From Adiantum capillus-veneris (taxonomy: Eukaryota; Streptophyta; Polypodiopsida; Polypodiales; Pteridaceae), in contig CM043971.1 in assembly GCA_014529385.2 (NCBI GenBank), forward strand, positions 25,522,769 to 25,586,768: 64,000 nt of DNA, in the 5' to 3' direction. The notes beneath the pieces were generated by a model. That model had not been told where the DNA came from. It did not search any database and saw only the letters and a program-made list of their open reading frames with translations. Both the position numbers and the translations under genes were made by a program. Numbering within the stretch: position 1 is the first letter of the stretch; every line of letters starts with the position of its first letter. This document shows positions 53,005-64,000 of this stretch, piece after piece.

Positions 53005-53393
53005 TTTAAACTCCCTTCTCCTTAGATTTGTTGCTATTGGAATTTCCCTTAGGAAACTTTTGGACATTGTCCTTCCCCTTAGGCTCATTGGTACCCTTGT
53101 TTTCGGTGTGCTTAAGATTTCGCTTAGCCCTTGTTTGGAAATTGACTCATGAAGCCACCATGGTATGATGTATGACCGTAGATATGATGTGTGGCATTTA
53201 GGATTTGACATATTCCTCCATATCTTCAGTTAAACCCACACAAAGTTGTTGTTTTTTCTCTCCAAATCCATCTTTTTAAAGACAGTGGCTTTGATATGTA
53301 AGTCCGAAAACTTGTCTACATATTTATGAATAGATTCATGAGGAGAGAGATTCAAGATTCGACATTCGGTGAGTACTTTGTCTTTGGCATCGG
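53005..53393 (-). pseudogene. Gypsy-D copy 2 gag, downstream piece
   Basis: - strand continues gag after copia-E: DKVLTECRILNLSPHESIHK, YVDKFSDLHIKATVF, then basic Asn/Lys-rich sequence. Joins 58487 when copia-E and one ATCGG are ignored. Breaks at about 53005 against the oppositely oriented RNase H fragment. Confidence 0.8.
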
Positions 53394-53534
53394 TGTTGAG
53401 ATGTAGAGAGAAAGAGAGAGACAAGACAAGAGACACACCATGTACGCTCCCAAAGACTGATTCATATTGAGGACAAGATACAAATATATAGGTGAAACTA
53501 AGTTGAGTAGAGTGAGCCATATATAGCTCCAACA
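53394..53534 (-). repeat. Copia-E 3' LTR
   Basis: 141 bp; preceded (in - sense) by the purine tract at 53545-53535. Flanked outside by TSD ATCGG. 53535-53782 is 3' untranslated sequence. Confidence 0.93.
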
Positions 53535-53782
53535 CCCCCACTCAAACAAAGGTCTCTAGCTTTGGATGAAAAAACCCTTGGGGAGTTCAAGGGAAAAGCC
53601 CAAGCCCCTATACAATGGTGAAATATGAACCAGTGATGATGATGTGAAAGTGAATTGTGCATCTATGTACAAATATACAAGTGACTCAAAAATCACAATG
53701 TGCAGATGTGGAGTGTGCATGGTGCATGGTACCTATAGGATTACAAAGTCATATGTACAAAGTTATTACAATAGCAAAGAAG

Positions 53783-55312
53783 CTAATCTAGAAAGAGTGA
53801 GGCCGAAGAAACTCCAAGCTCCGAGCGCAAGAGGATGAAACGTAACTCGTTGAGGCCTTTGGTCAGAATGTCAGCAATCATCTGATCACTTGGACAGTGT
53901 TCAACCATAATGGTTCCTTTGCGTACTTCATACCTGACATAATGATAATGGACAACAATGTACTTTGACTTATTATGTTGAACATAGTCTTTTGCAAGAC
54001 TAATAGCACTTTGGTTGTCACACCGCAAGGGTGTGCTAGAAAGAGGAGAGTGACCAATATCAACCAGCATTTGTCGAAGCCATATCAACTCACGAGCTAC
54101 AAGTGATGCTGCAACATATTCTGACTCAGTCGTAGAAACTGCAACACAACGTTGTTTCTTGCTAGTCCAAGAAACAAGACAACCATTTATAAAGAAGCAG
54201 TTTCCACTAGTAGATCGCATCGATAAATGTGAGCTTGCCCAGTCTGCATCAGTGTAACCCAAAAGAGAAAGAGATTGTATAGAATCCGATGTGAGTTGTC
54301 GTCGATACACCAAACCAAAATCTGTAGTACCTTTCAAGTATTTCAACACATGCTTTGCTGCAGACCAATGCTTAAGAGAAGGATGTGCAAGATGTTGTCC
54401 AAGATAATTAGCAACAAATAGAATATCAGGACGAGTGTTCATGCCAACAAACTGAAGACATCCAATCAAGTTAGCATAAGGCTGATTTGTGACAAGCTTA
54501 CCGCCATTGTTAGAAGTGTTCTTCGTAGAGCTCGCAAGACAAGGTGTGTTGGCTGAAAGTGTAGATTCCATACCAAACTTTTGAATAGTATCTGCAATAA
54601 ACTTTGACTATCGAAGGAATAAAATACCTTTTGTACGATTCCGTTGGATTTGAATGCCAAGGCACGAGTGAATCTCTCCAAGATCCACCATATCAAATGC
54701 AGAAGACAATAACTTGTTCAATTGTTGAAGAAATCCTAAATAATTGGAAACAAGGATGGTATCATCCACATAAAGAGCAAGAATCACAAAACTTCTACCT
54801 TGGCATTTTATGTATAAGTTAGGGTCTGAAGAGCAAGAGATGAATCCTTTAGAGGTGAGAAAAAGATCAAATTTTGTATACCAGGCTCGCGAAGCTTGTT
54901 TGAGACCATATAGTGCCTTATGGAGTTGAGCAACAAGGTCTTCTTTACCTGGAATAGCAAACCCTTCTGGTTGTTCCATATAAATTTCCTCTTCCAAGTC
55001 ACCATTAAGAAAAGCAGTTCGCACATCCATTTGATGAGCTTCTATATCAAATTGAACAACAAATGCCAATAAAACTCGAACACTTGTAATGCGAACAACT
55101 GGTGAAAAGGTCTCTTGATAATCAACACCAGCTACTTGGGAGTAACCTTTTGCAACTAAACGTGCCTTGAACTTGTCAAAAGATCCATCTGCTTTTACTT
55201 TTGTCTTATACACCCACTTACACTCAATAGTTGTACGACCAGGAGGTAATTCAGTTAGTATCCATGTACCTTTAGAGATAAGAGAATCGTACTCTGCTTC
55301 CATAGCCTCTTC
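53783..55312 (-). CDS. Copia-E reverse transcriptase and RNase H
   Basis: One frame with a single stop (about 54606). RT: WVYKTKVKADGSFDKFKARL, VAKGYSQVAGVDYQETFSPV, DVRTAFLNGDLEEEIYMEQP, LHKALYGLKQASRAWY, ALYVDDTILV (active site). RNase H: GYTDADWASS, STTESEYVAAS, LRCDNQSAISLA, HYHYVRYEVRKG and ADILTKGL. Copies RNA into cDNA in the particle. All key acids are present; the stop is the main defect. Confidence 0.93.
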
Positions 55313-56160
55313 TTATTGATCCTTTTGTGGTGAAGAGATAGCTTCATCATAAGTAACGGGATCTTCAAAAGTAGAAAAAGCATTATCAACAATATCATCA
55401 TCATAAACATGACATGAGCCATGTTCAAAATCAATAGGCGACATTAAGACGACGACGAGTTTGAAGTTCCGCAGCCTTGTGGAATTGTTTGAAAACAGAT
55501 AAGGCCTCAGATTTTTGTCTAAGTAAAAATACAGTCGTATACCGTGAGAAATCTTCAATGAAAGTAATGAAGTAGCGATATTGTGAGCTCGAAGAAGGTA
55601 GAGGTCCACATATATCAGTATGAACAAGATCCAATATGTTATGAGAATGAGTTGTATTTGAAAGAGGAAAGGGTTTACGATTATGTTTCCCAAGAGCACA
55701 AAACTCACAAATTCCCATATGGGGATGAGCTTTAAGATCCATGCCATGAACAAGATCACGACGCTGAAGATCAAGGAGTTTTGAGAAATCAGCATGAACA
55801 AAACGGTGATGCCATACTTTGCAATCATGATCACCTGGAGCAGTAACAACATTTGCTACTGCATCATTGAGAGAGAGTTCAAACAAATTACCGTTTCGAG
55901 GAGTAGTGGCTATAGTCTGTCCATCTTTCTCAATTCGGCATTTGGTATGATCAAATCCAACAAAGAGACCAAGACTAACAAGTCTAGCAACTGAAAGAAG
56001 ATTACGTTGAAGATCTGGTACATGTAATACTCCTCTCAAAATTCAAGTGGAAGAAGATAAGGTACCAAGATATAAATCTCCAATACCCTTTACTTGACAA
56101 GTCGTATTATCAGCAAGATAAACAACACGCTGAACTGGTAGTGGATGATAGTTATGGAGC
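55313..56160 (-). pseudogene. Copia-E GAG-pre-integrase and integrase, catalytic half deleted
   Basis: - strand: LRGVLHVPDLQRNLLSVARL, zinc module (WHHRFVHADFSKLL, CEFCALGKHN), integrase start (HTDICGPLPSSSSQYRYFIT, EDFSRYTTVFLLRQKSEALS). At about 55445 it jumps to an acidic linker before RT, so the region normally bearing the second Asp and the Glu is missing. The frame shifts at the junction. Confidence 0.88.
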
Positions 56161-57240
56161 CACTTAGATTGATATGTCATATTTCCTGTAGCACCAGAAT
56201 CAACAATAAAAAGTGAACCATCACGTACGTGAAGTATTCTGTCTGGAGCAACTGAACATAGGACGCAGCTTGTTTCTGGTACAATGTTGTTTCAATGTTC
56301 ACTAGCATATGCTCTATTACGATCTGTGTTGAATCGACGCTTATAGCACATATGAGTGGGATGATCAGATCGTCCACAATATTCACAAGAAGAAGAAGCA
56401 GAGTCTCTAGATAAACGTGGTTGTTTCGTAGTAATATTGTGTTGTTCATCATATTTACGTGCCCAACAATCATCTTCAGTATGGCCATTTCTGTTGCAGT
56501 AAGAACATTGCTTACTAGGAAATTTGAGACGAGAGAAAATATTATCACGACGGCCACCTCTGCGGTTTCCTCTTTGAAACGGACGCCTTCGAGCATAAAA
56601 AACACGTTCCATCTGTTGTGACTCAGTCTCCTCTTGTGAAATCATAGTTGTATCATGACCAACATTACGTCGTTCTTGACGTTGCAAGTATTCAATTAAA
56701 GACATGCAGGCTTGGTCGAAATCAAGACCATCTTTATTAGAAATAATAGTAACAATGTTATCATAAGAGGAGTCCTTCACCGTATCAAGGGAAAGTGTAA
56801 TTAGTTGCTTTTGTGGAACAGGATCACTGACAACAGCAAGTTGATTAATAATAGATTTGAAAGACTCAATATATCCCATCATGACGGTACCAACTTCATA
56901 TTGTAGTTTGTTAAGCAACCCTCTCAAATAAAGTATTTATGTAACAGATTTCTTCTAAAAGTTTGCAATAAGGTACTTCCATACGTCGTGAGACGTAGGC
57001 AGCTCATACATATCAAGCAAAAGAGAATCACTAAGAGCAGAAAGAATATACCGACGAGCTGCTTTATCACGTCGTTGCCAATCCGTATACGCAACATTCC
57101 AATATTCAAATATAGGTCCTTCAGTGATAAGCGCGTTATCATGATCCATATCAATAGGCTGAGGTGGACAAACACGATTTTCAAGGACAACATTAGAGAG
57201 TTCATCGCCTTCAAGAATTAACAACATCTTTGCTTTCCAT
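56161..57240 (-). pseudogene. Copia-E gag and protease
   Basis: Gag with WQRRDKAARRYILSALSDSL and LPTSHDVWKYL, then two CCHC knuckles: CSYCNRNGHTEDDC and CEYCGRSDHPTHMC. Protease FIVDSGATGNM at about 56200. Stops lie near 56952, 56290 and 56041. Two knuckles are unusual for copia, where one is the norm. Confidence 0.85.
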
Positions 57241-58338
57241 CCTGGAAATCCTTGGCCTTGGAAAGGAGGAACAGAACGCTAGCTAGAAGGAAATCCATTG
57301 ACGAGAATAGTCCCCGGGGAGGTCACCTAATAAAAATGTAAATTATCAAGTGAGTTCAACAGAAGGGTATTTAAAGTTCTTGAAACTTACAGAAATATAT
57401 ATACAAAAGGGCATTATTTTTTCAAATTTGAAAAAAACTTACAGATTTTAAAAGAAAAGGGTATATTATATTCCTTAAAAAATTCACAGATAAGGGGTTT
57501 TACAAACAGGTCTTGAACGCACGTGATATGGTAGTTTTACACATAGTGAACCCCCCGAGGAATATTCATAGCCATATCTGGTTGTGAGAAGACGTATAGG
57601 ATAAGATCGCAGAATCTGCACACCATATATGCTGAAGGCTGCAATTGAGAACGCGAAAAATATGACGACTGTGTTCTATCAACGATAAACGCAAGAAGGA
57701 TGCTCAATACACGTCCAAAGATGTGAGAGACGTCATTCAAAAAAGCAGGGAAAAGGAGACGTCAATAATAAAAACGTCCTCAAATAGAGTGACGTGAGAC
57801 GCAAGATTGATAGCCACAATATGAATAAAGCTAAATTTGCTCAAAAAAGTTAACGCCAAAATTAGAAAAACGATCGCGGACGCTTCACGAAGACGCACGA
57901 CGAAGAAAGCTGCATCAAGCTCAATTTGCAGTAAAAACAACATAACTTTCTGCTGCGAACTCCGATTGATGCAAACCTAGAACTCAAATCGAAGAGCTCG
58001 AGAAGACGAACAAGTTTTTGATGAAAAGTGCCATTGCGCTATGCTCTATTGCGCTTTTCCCGTTTCTCCAAATTTTGAGCAAAAGACCCCCAAAAATTGA
58101 GATGAAGTTTAGGGTGTCATCAACAAGAAAACGTAATCAACGATTAGATTGATTAGCAATAAACACCACACAAAACAATAATCATATTCTTCTTAACACA
58201 AAATAACCACAGTTAACAAGAATCAACGCTCAAAAATAAAATTTATAGAAATTTTGAATCTTACATGCGAATCGCATACACATACTGTTTTGTCACCATG
58301 AACTAAATTGGCGCGTGATCGTTACCGCTCTAATACCA
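57241..58338 (-). other. Copia-E 5' leader
   Basis: About 1.1 kb between primer site and gag without a convincing ORF. The gag frame extends a little upstream (VNGFPSS, stop, FQGQGFPGW), so the true start may lie near 57300. Confidence 0.5.
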
Positions 58339-58481
58339 TGTTGAGATGTAGAGAGAAAGAGAGAGAGACGAGACAAGAGACACACCATGTACGCTCCCAA
58401 AGACTGATTCATATCGAGGACAAGATACAAATATATAGGTGAGACTAAGTTGAGTAGAGTGAGCCACATACAGCTCCAACA
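58339..58481 (-). repeat. Copia-E 5' LTR
   Basis: 143 bp, nearly identical to 53394-53534; TSD ATCGG follows at 58482-58486. Confidence 0.93.
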
Positions 58482-58486
58482 ATCGG

Positions 58487-59450
58487 TAGCCAAAAACTGC
58501 TTCATGATGGAAGCTCTTAAAGGTTTTCATGCTCGTGGGGATTCACCGTTGTTCCATAGGTAAGACCACCAATGCTTGACGGAATTTTGAAAATGCATAG
58601 CTACATGGCGCAGCTTAGAGTACCTCGTGAAGCGCTCATCTCCAAACTCCGCATCGATTTGTTGGATGAAAGCCAAGACTTTATCCGTAGCACCAAAGGT
58701 GCCATCGTAGGTAAGGAAAGAGATGTTCTTTCCTTCCTCTTTGAACTTCTTGATCTTGGATGACCTCTTTCACGTGGCACAGGATTTCCTATGGCCTCTT
58801 CTTTTTGGTGGTTCGAAAGTTGCACCATCACTTTCTTCTTCATCTTCTTCCTCTTATGAAGAAATTGATGGTGCTGAGAGGGAAGACCAAGGCAAGAAAA
58901 AGGCGAAGAAGTGTGCAATGGTCTTCTCCGTTTAGGAGGTGATGGAGAGCATTTTTCCCGCTGTCTTTGTGGAGCCATCTCCGCCAAGGTGACAGGAGAC
59001 TCACTTCTTTCTCATTTTTTTCGAGTGGGGGCTCTTGAGTTCTCCTTTGCGAAGGAGATGCGTCATCAAGTAGTAAATTTTTGAGCCCTTCGTATGGATC
59101 CTCTTCTTCTTTCCAAATCGAGGAGAGGCCTCTTTTGGAAGTCTCACAAGGAGGCTTCCTAGGTACTCTGTCTTCATGGTAGGGAGCTTGGAGAATCCCA
59201 TGAGCTTGAAGTTACCGTTGCACTTCACTTTGGAGGGATGGATTGCCCATGGCTTGTTGAAGCTTAGAAACAAGGTAGTTAATAGGCATAGGGGCATCAT
59301 TAGTAGCCTCCTCATTAGCAAAAACAAAGCTATCAGCATTAATTTCACTCTCTTTACTATTGTCAGTTGTTCTAACATTTTTCTTAGATGTCCTTTGAAA
59401 CTTCAAGCCCTAATTGATGCTCCTTTTAATTTACCCCTTTAGAAAAGCAC
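58487..59450 (-). pseudogene. Gypsy-D copy 2 gag, upstream piece
   Basis: - strand, several frame changes. From about 59406: SKESEINADSFVFANEEATN, basic middle, then GTFGATDKVLAFIQQIDAEF (about 58720), AMHFQNSVKHWW, ending KQFLATD at the copia-E insertion. This is a plant Retrotrans_gag core. Confidence 0.8.
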
Positions 59451-59750
59451 TCAAGCTACTATACCCGTGGCTCGAATATCATTAATTGCAAGGAATAAAA
59501 GAGAGGGTCTTTCAACACCAAAACAGTACCGGCTCTTGTCAAGCTTTGAATAGCTCAGTAGTGGTTAAGCCGTAGACAAGCCCCATAGGACTCCACTATC
59601 AATACCATAGCTCTCGACGATGATGCCTCGTTATCTGCACAAAGGCAGGCGCACTGCAAGGCTGAACTTACTCAATTGAAATTAATAATACCAACCATTT
59701 ATAGCTAACTTCAATACCTCCCTTCTTGAGCAAGAAAATAAAAACCTTGT

Positions 59751-59762
59751 GCTCTGATACCA
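59751..59762 (-). promoter_or_regulatory. Gypsy-D copy 2 primer binding site
   Basis: - strand TGGTATCAGAGC, one base from the LTR end (TGTAATATTTAATGG from 59764 in + sense). Copy 1 equivalent is 16734-16745. Confidence 0.9.
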
Positions 59763-59763
59763 A

Positions 59764-61080
59764 TGTAATATTTAATGGCCTAGTAACTTGCTCAAGAAAA
59801 TAATATGAACATAGTGAGCATTTCATTAGAATAGATTCCTAATGAGCATAACAAGAGTTCTTGGATGGAGAGAGCAACAGAAAGAATAACACCTAGTTAG
59901 ATAGGCATGAACAATAATTCAAAATCGACAGAAATTAAGCTATTGACATCTGTTGAGAACCGGATTTACATGGAGCCGATTCCCCCCTCCAAAAGGCTTT
60001 GTATTATAGGTTTCCCCCATCAAGGGAGACATTTTACAATACAATATTTTGTGTTCCTTCAATCACTTGATGGTTCAATGAAGATAGAAGCTTCAAGAAC
60101 CATGTACACACTTATAAAACACAACATCAATTCCCTAACGGTCTCAGATCAAGACCTCACACACCTTCGAAGATGGTGAGAGTTAGCAGGGTATGAGAGT
60201 AGATGGAGAGGAGGAAGGAATAGTCTTACAAGAAAGAAGTATATCTCCTCACCTAATCAATCATAAAATCTTAGCATATCTTAGTAATTAGCATGGTAGA
60301 GAAGATGAGCATGTATTGAAGCTTGGCTCTTCGTTGGATTTGCATCACAAAGCCAAGAGTTGTTGGTGTAGGCCTCCCTTCTCACAAGCTTGGAGTAGGT
60401 GATGAGCTTTCCATTAAAGCTTGAGAAGGAGAGAGAGTCTTCTTGCTTGATCACACATGAGATTGTGTGAGTGTGTGTGTGATAATGCCTTACCAAAATC
60501 AGCCCTCTCTCTCTCTCTTGGTCGACCCTTCATCCATTTTAACCCTCGAGAGCTTAGCCAATGATAATTGAGAAGCATAAGTGATAGCCTTGTGACATGT
60601 TTCCCCGTTTCCCCTTTTGTGAGAGCTTTAGGTAATTAAGTAATGCAATTAAACTCTCATTGGATCCCTTTTTCTTTTGGAAAATAGGAATCAGGCAAGC
60701 AATTGGGCCGTTGAATGCTCATTGGACCCCTTGGGAGACTGTCCAATAGTCTTCTCGAGAGCTTAATCTTTATTGGTTATTTTATTAAGTGTTTTTAAAT
60801 GATTTAAACTAGATTTACTCTAACCTAATTCTCATTGGTCCACCTCTATGGCCATCCAATAGGATCTGAATGCACCTTGTGGGCAATTGGACTAGGGAGT
60901 TTCCATGTGTCCATTATGCCCTTTGTGTAAAGGGGCTTGCGTGAGTGTGTGTGTGTGTTTCTCTCTCATCCCCTACTAAAAGGGCTCGCCCCCTCCTCTT
61001 TAGGAGCTTGCAAAGACTTTTTGTACACTATCAAGCATCCAATTTTCCTAAGCATTGACCATTGGACTTAACCTTTGAAC

Positions 61081-61122
<42 letters not shown>

Positions 61123-62106
61123 CTTACAAATCCATAAGTCCTTTCAAAAGTGGTCAAAGATGAGACACATTTTTGTGTGTGCACCCACACAAGGCTGGCC
61201 AAAAACATTTTTCCTAATTGAGGAAAAAAAGGGCGCACTAGATTAAAACTCTCTGAGTTTTTAGGCCAGAATTTCTTCAAGGCAAGCTCAAAATCTAACC
61301 TAGAATTTGTAGTTTCATTAAAACTCGGTTTTTTGTGAACACTGATTCCCATAGTTCAACTAATTTTCTTTCACACCTCATTAACAAAACTTGGTATGTA
61401 CAGGAGAGTTGCGGGGGTCATGAGGTAAGAAACACCCCCTTCCAAATTGCAATGTGATACAATGGTAGGCAAGGATGAATGCTAGGTGTAATCATGCTTT
61501 GGCATCCCCCATGAGAGACTATATGCACAATTAAACTCAAGGAATTGCTTTTGCACTGGTGGTGTAGAAGGTAATTTGAGAACCTCCATTTGTTGACATG
61601 TCTCTGCATTGATTGAATTGCTGAACTTGCACCAATGGGGTAGGATAGTTGGCTGGTTTTTCTCATTGAGTGTGAAAGGAGAGGTGACAAGCTGCTTGCC
61701 GAGGTGCCTCAGATATAAGCAAATCCTGTATCTTATGCAAGCTTGTTTCTGATGCTGTCCTCATTCGCTGATGGTTTCATGAGATCATGCTTCGGCTTGT
61801 CGTCATTCGCTGATGGTTTCAAGCTTTGGAGCCCAAGGCTTTTCTTTTATCATCACCGTCAGCTTCGGCATAAGCTGTGTGTATAACTGCGGGTCTTGCA
61901 GCTCTAATGTGATCTCTTCGTCCTCCTGATCTGCACATTTAATGTGTGCATCGCCTTCCTCTGCCTTTCTCATCGTCTTCACTGTTAACTCCTGCTGAAT
62001 GTCTTCATGGGGAGCTACCCTCGCTGCGCCAAAGCGACCCCAGGATATGCGCACCCGTTGGCACGAGAGCGCCTTCGTAGCCGCAACACCAGCGGAGACT
62101 TGACTA
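59764..62106 (-). repeat. Gypsy-D copy 2 5' LTR region
   Basis: Paralog of 16747-18657. Homology is broken between about 60070 and 61080, where copy 2 has about 1 kb in place of 0.45 kb, and stops at GACTTGACTA (62106 / 18657). Includes a GA microsatellite (61085-61120) and GTGT runs. The outer LTR end is not determined, since copy 1 is cut there by copia-H. Confidence 0.7.
61418..61690 (-). other. 90-codon ORF, copy 2
   Basis: Same start, stop and length as 17943-18215, with scattered changes (for example QCKSNSL for HYKTNSL). No recognised domain. Confidence 0.3.
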
Positions 62107-62569
62107 AATCATTAATGTCTTCATGACGCATGAGCTGCTCAGGAGAGTTGGAGATAGCGGCATGATTGTGCAGAAGACGGGCAATCATGAGGTGCTCCTG
62201 GGGAGTGAGGCGCATGTGGTGACGGGGCATGGGGAAGAGCACAGACACGTGGGCAGCGCCAGCCATGACATCCGCATCGGCGCCCAGCGCAGAGGCGCGC
62301 TCGTGCAGGCGCGGTGTAGCTGGATTACTTGCAGCCGTGTGGAAGGGAAAGGAGGAGCGGGGATAATGGGCGATGAAATGGCCGGGCGAAAACTCCAGCA
62401 AAAGCTCGCCCACCTTCATCTTCATGCAGTCTGCGGACGGCGCCGACGAGACCCCATTATTATATTCTGCTGCAGAGGCCGGCACCTCCACCTCCACCAC
62501 TTCCCCCCCCCCCCCCCCCCCCCCCACCCCAGCCACATCCACCACTATATATTCGATATTGCACTGCAC
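62015..62569 (-). CDS. Possible DUF4228 (PADRE)-like host gene fragment
   Basis: From Met 62424 the - strand encodes KVGELLLEFSPGHFIAHYPR, a variable middle, and ALGADADVMAGAAHV then VLFPMPRHHMRLTPQEHLMI. The succession 'KVxELLLEFPGHF ... AD..L..G..Y.L.P...L...LT..E' is that of plant DUF4228 proteins, small stress-linked proteins of unknown mechanism. The upstream frame includes a Gly run from poly-C (62503-62525) and is doubtful. A TATATA stretch lies near 62545. The C-terminal 30 codons are gypsy-D sequence, so the gene may be cut there. The region is GC-rich, unlike the transposons. Confidence 0.45.
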   Translation of the reverse strand: MQCNIEYIVVDVAGVGGGGGGGEVVEVEVPASAAEYNNGVSSAPSADCMKMKVGELLLEFSPGHFIAHYPRSSFPFHTAASNPATPRLHERASALGADADVMAGAAHVSVLFPMPRHHMRLTPQEHLMIARLLHNHAAISNSPEQLMRHEDINDLVKSPLVLRLRRRSRANGCAYPGVALAQRG

Positions 62570-62599
62570 GATGATAGCAGTATACGTCGTGTCTCATGC

Positions 62600-63722
62600 A
62601 GTTAATTAGGAGAAGCAGTACTAGTGCAGGCGTAAGAGGAGACAATGTCAAGTGCGCCAGGTGCCTGCAGAGCTCGACAAGCGGAGCCCATGCCCATGGC
62701 AACTAATTGGCAATTAGACGTGCCTCTCGCGATCCATCTTGTTGGCTGGCCACAAGGTGACCACTGACTATTGCACGGTGCTCGTCTCTACCTTTATTGT
62801 CCGCGTTAATGCCCCGGCTCGTAGCTGGCCCTCTCAGGTAGTCACCAGCTCTCTTTGTTTGCAAAGCTCATCTTGCCTACTACACCCCATTCATGTCACA
62901 TCTCTGCTCATGTAAACACTCATGACGCTCAAACGCGAAAAAGAAGTAAGATGTTTTGTCTCCTTCGATTAGCGGACAGGAGATCGACTAGAAGGGCACT
63001 AGGATGGGTCGGACATATTTAACAAACAATTGCAAAGACACTGCCATGAAGGTGAACGTCGGGTCAAGGGGCTACCATGTGGGCCGTCAAAATGTGGTGG
63101 AAAATAATGGGGCAGGCAACAACCAATAGATCTCTAATACTTTGCCACTTATCACAAAAACCACATCACTTATCCGCATAAAGAAAAAACCTATTCTCTT
63201 TCAAACAACGACCTCTGAAATGAGTACCCATAAACAAAGAATGTAGTTTCCTTCAAACATCCACCTCTCACATTAACCATTCATAGCTTATCACATTAAC
63301 AATTCATAGCTTATCACAGTTTTGCAACACTTGCCAATGACTTCAATTTCTACACCCATCACTCGATGCTTGATCACACTACTCGGAACATGACTACGTA
63401 GTGGTACTATCAAAGATCTTGCAAGCTATAGTACCATGTCAATATTGACATCTCTATGATTTCTTGGGATAAGCGACACAATAAGATACATAATTTTTAC
63501 CACACAAGCATGGCATAATAGACAAGCAAGGCACACTTATGAAACACCAATACTTTACATATACTAACAGTGCTTGAGCGATGCGTAATGTTTAGAGGTC
63601 GCTTAAGTGACAAAGCCATGGCCGCTTTGTCTTTTATAGTTGTCGGTGTGGTACCCATAGGCTAGATTGTTACTTCTGTTGTCTCTCTTCAATTCAATTG
63701 TCTTTTCCAAGGTGGTCTGTTT

Positions 63723-63726
<4 letters not shown>
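62600..63726. other. Intergenic sequence without recognised features
   Basis: No ORF, LTR edge or repeat family from elsewhere in the window was recognised. A short CATTCATAGCTTATCACATTAAC duplication lies near 63280-63320. Confidence 0.4.

Positions 63727-63808
<82 letters not shown>
63727..63808. repeat. (CT)n-(CA)n compound microsatellite
   Basis: TC dinucleotides to about 63774, then AC dinucleotides to about 63808. The remaining 63809-64000 is AT-rich without a gene. Confidence 0.95.
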
Positions 63809-63811
<3 letters not shown>

Positions 63812-64000
63812 ACACACATACGTAAACACACATACATATTTGAAACATAGACGCAAACACAAACATCTTGATACTAAAAATTTGTTGAAGCTTTGGTACG
63901 AGCCTCATGTGTTTCTACTATCTTGTCTAGAATGAATGTGTTACAAATGAATAATTGTATGTGTTATTCAATTATTATTGCATTACTTCTTAATTTTGCT

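Larger units (their letters stand above)
53394..58481 (-). mobile_element. Copia-E: Ty1/copia element with short LTRs and deleted integrase
   Basis: LTRs 53394-53534 and 58339-58481 (141 and 143 bp, TGTTGAGATG...GCTCCAACA in + sense). TSD ATCGG at 53389-53393 and 58482-58486. Primer site TGGTATTAGAGC (- strand, 58338-58327). Polypurine tract TTGAGTGGGGG before the 3' LTR. Coding on the - strand: gag, protease, partial integrase, RT, RNase H. It sits in gypsy-D gag. LTR and polypurine flank resemble LARD-1. Confidence 0.95.

Noticed and set aside
62123-62609. + strand frames of 160 and 78 codons
   Set aside because: Antisense to the DUF4228-like frame and extended by the poly-C run; no recognisable motif.

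Overview
This window is a stack of plant transposable elements with almost no host gene space. Everything recognisable points to a large, repeat-rich land-plant nuclear genome. It holds Ty3/gypsy and Ty1/copia elements primed by initiator tRNA-Met, two related CACTA (En/Spm) DNA transposons, long GA/CT microsatellites, and many TAG/TGA breaks of the kind left by decay of methylated cytosines. I cannot name the species; a fern or another big-genome plant is only a guess. I saw no rRNA, tRNA or CRISPR.

Layout. (1) 1-16183: a giant Ty3/gypsy-like element ('element A', + strand), whose left end is outside the window. A 5502-bp CACTA transposon (CACTA-1, 181-5682, TSD TAC) sits in its reverse transcriptase/RNase H. 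Element A has an unusual architecture: RT, RNase H, two tandem HHCC zinc modules, integrase core, GPY/F, then a retropepsin-like protease after the integrase, then a tail with repeated tryptophan motifs. Four 24-bp palindromes spaced exactly 285 bp apart follow, then a broken coiled-coil reading frame of about 1160 codons, a polypurine tract and a 924-bp LTR. (2) 16184-18657: part of a gypsy element ('gypsy-D', - strand) into which element A inserted; a second copy lies at 59220-62106. (3) 18658-38011: a Ty1/copia element ('copia-H', - strand) split by three insertions, each with its own target duplication: gypsy-B1 (21034-24924), a non-coding LTR element containing an inverted copy of its own family (25035-30321), and a three-LTR tandem array of gypsy-B (30721-37786). 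(4) 38012-42132: a second CACTA relic (CACTA-2). (5) 42133-50092: a nearly complete chromovirus-like gypsy ('gypsy-C', - strand) with an odd LTR-PBS-LTR arrangement at its 5' end. (6) 50100-53005: gypsy pol fragments, a 36-bp-stem hairpin and a two-copy 574-bp repeat. (7) 53005-62106: gypsy-D copy 2, split by an almost complete copia ('copia-E', 53394-58481, TSD ATCGG). (8) 62107-64000: the only candidate host gene piece, a DUF4228-like ORF, then plain intergenic sequence.

The coding parts act, or once acted, in self-mobilisation: gag for particles, protease/RT/RNase H/integrase for copying and insertion, TNP2/TNPA-like proteins for CACTA cut-and-paste. Nearly all copies are broken. Several families (gypsy-B, the non-coding LTR family, copia-E with a deleted integrase) look dependent on enzymes supplied in trans. 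A heavy-metal-associated (HMA) gene fragment lies inside CACTA-1 and looks like a captured host exon.
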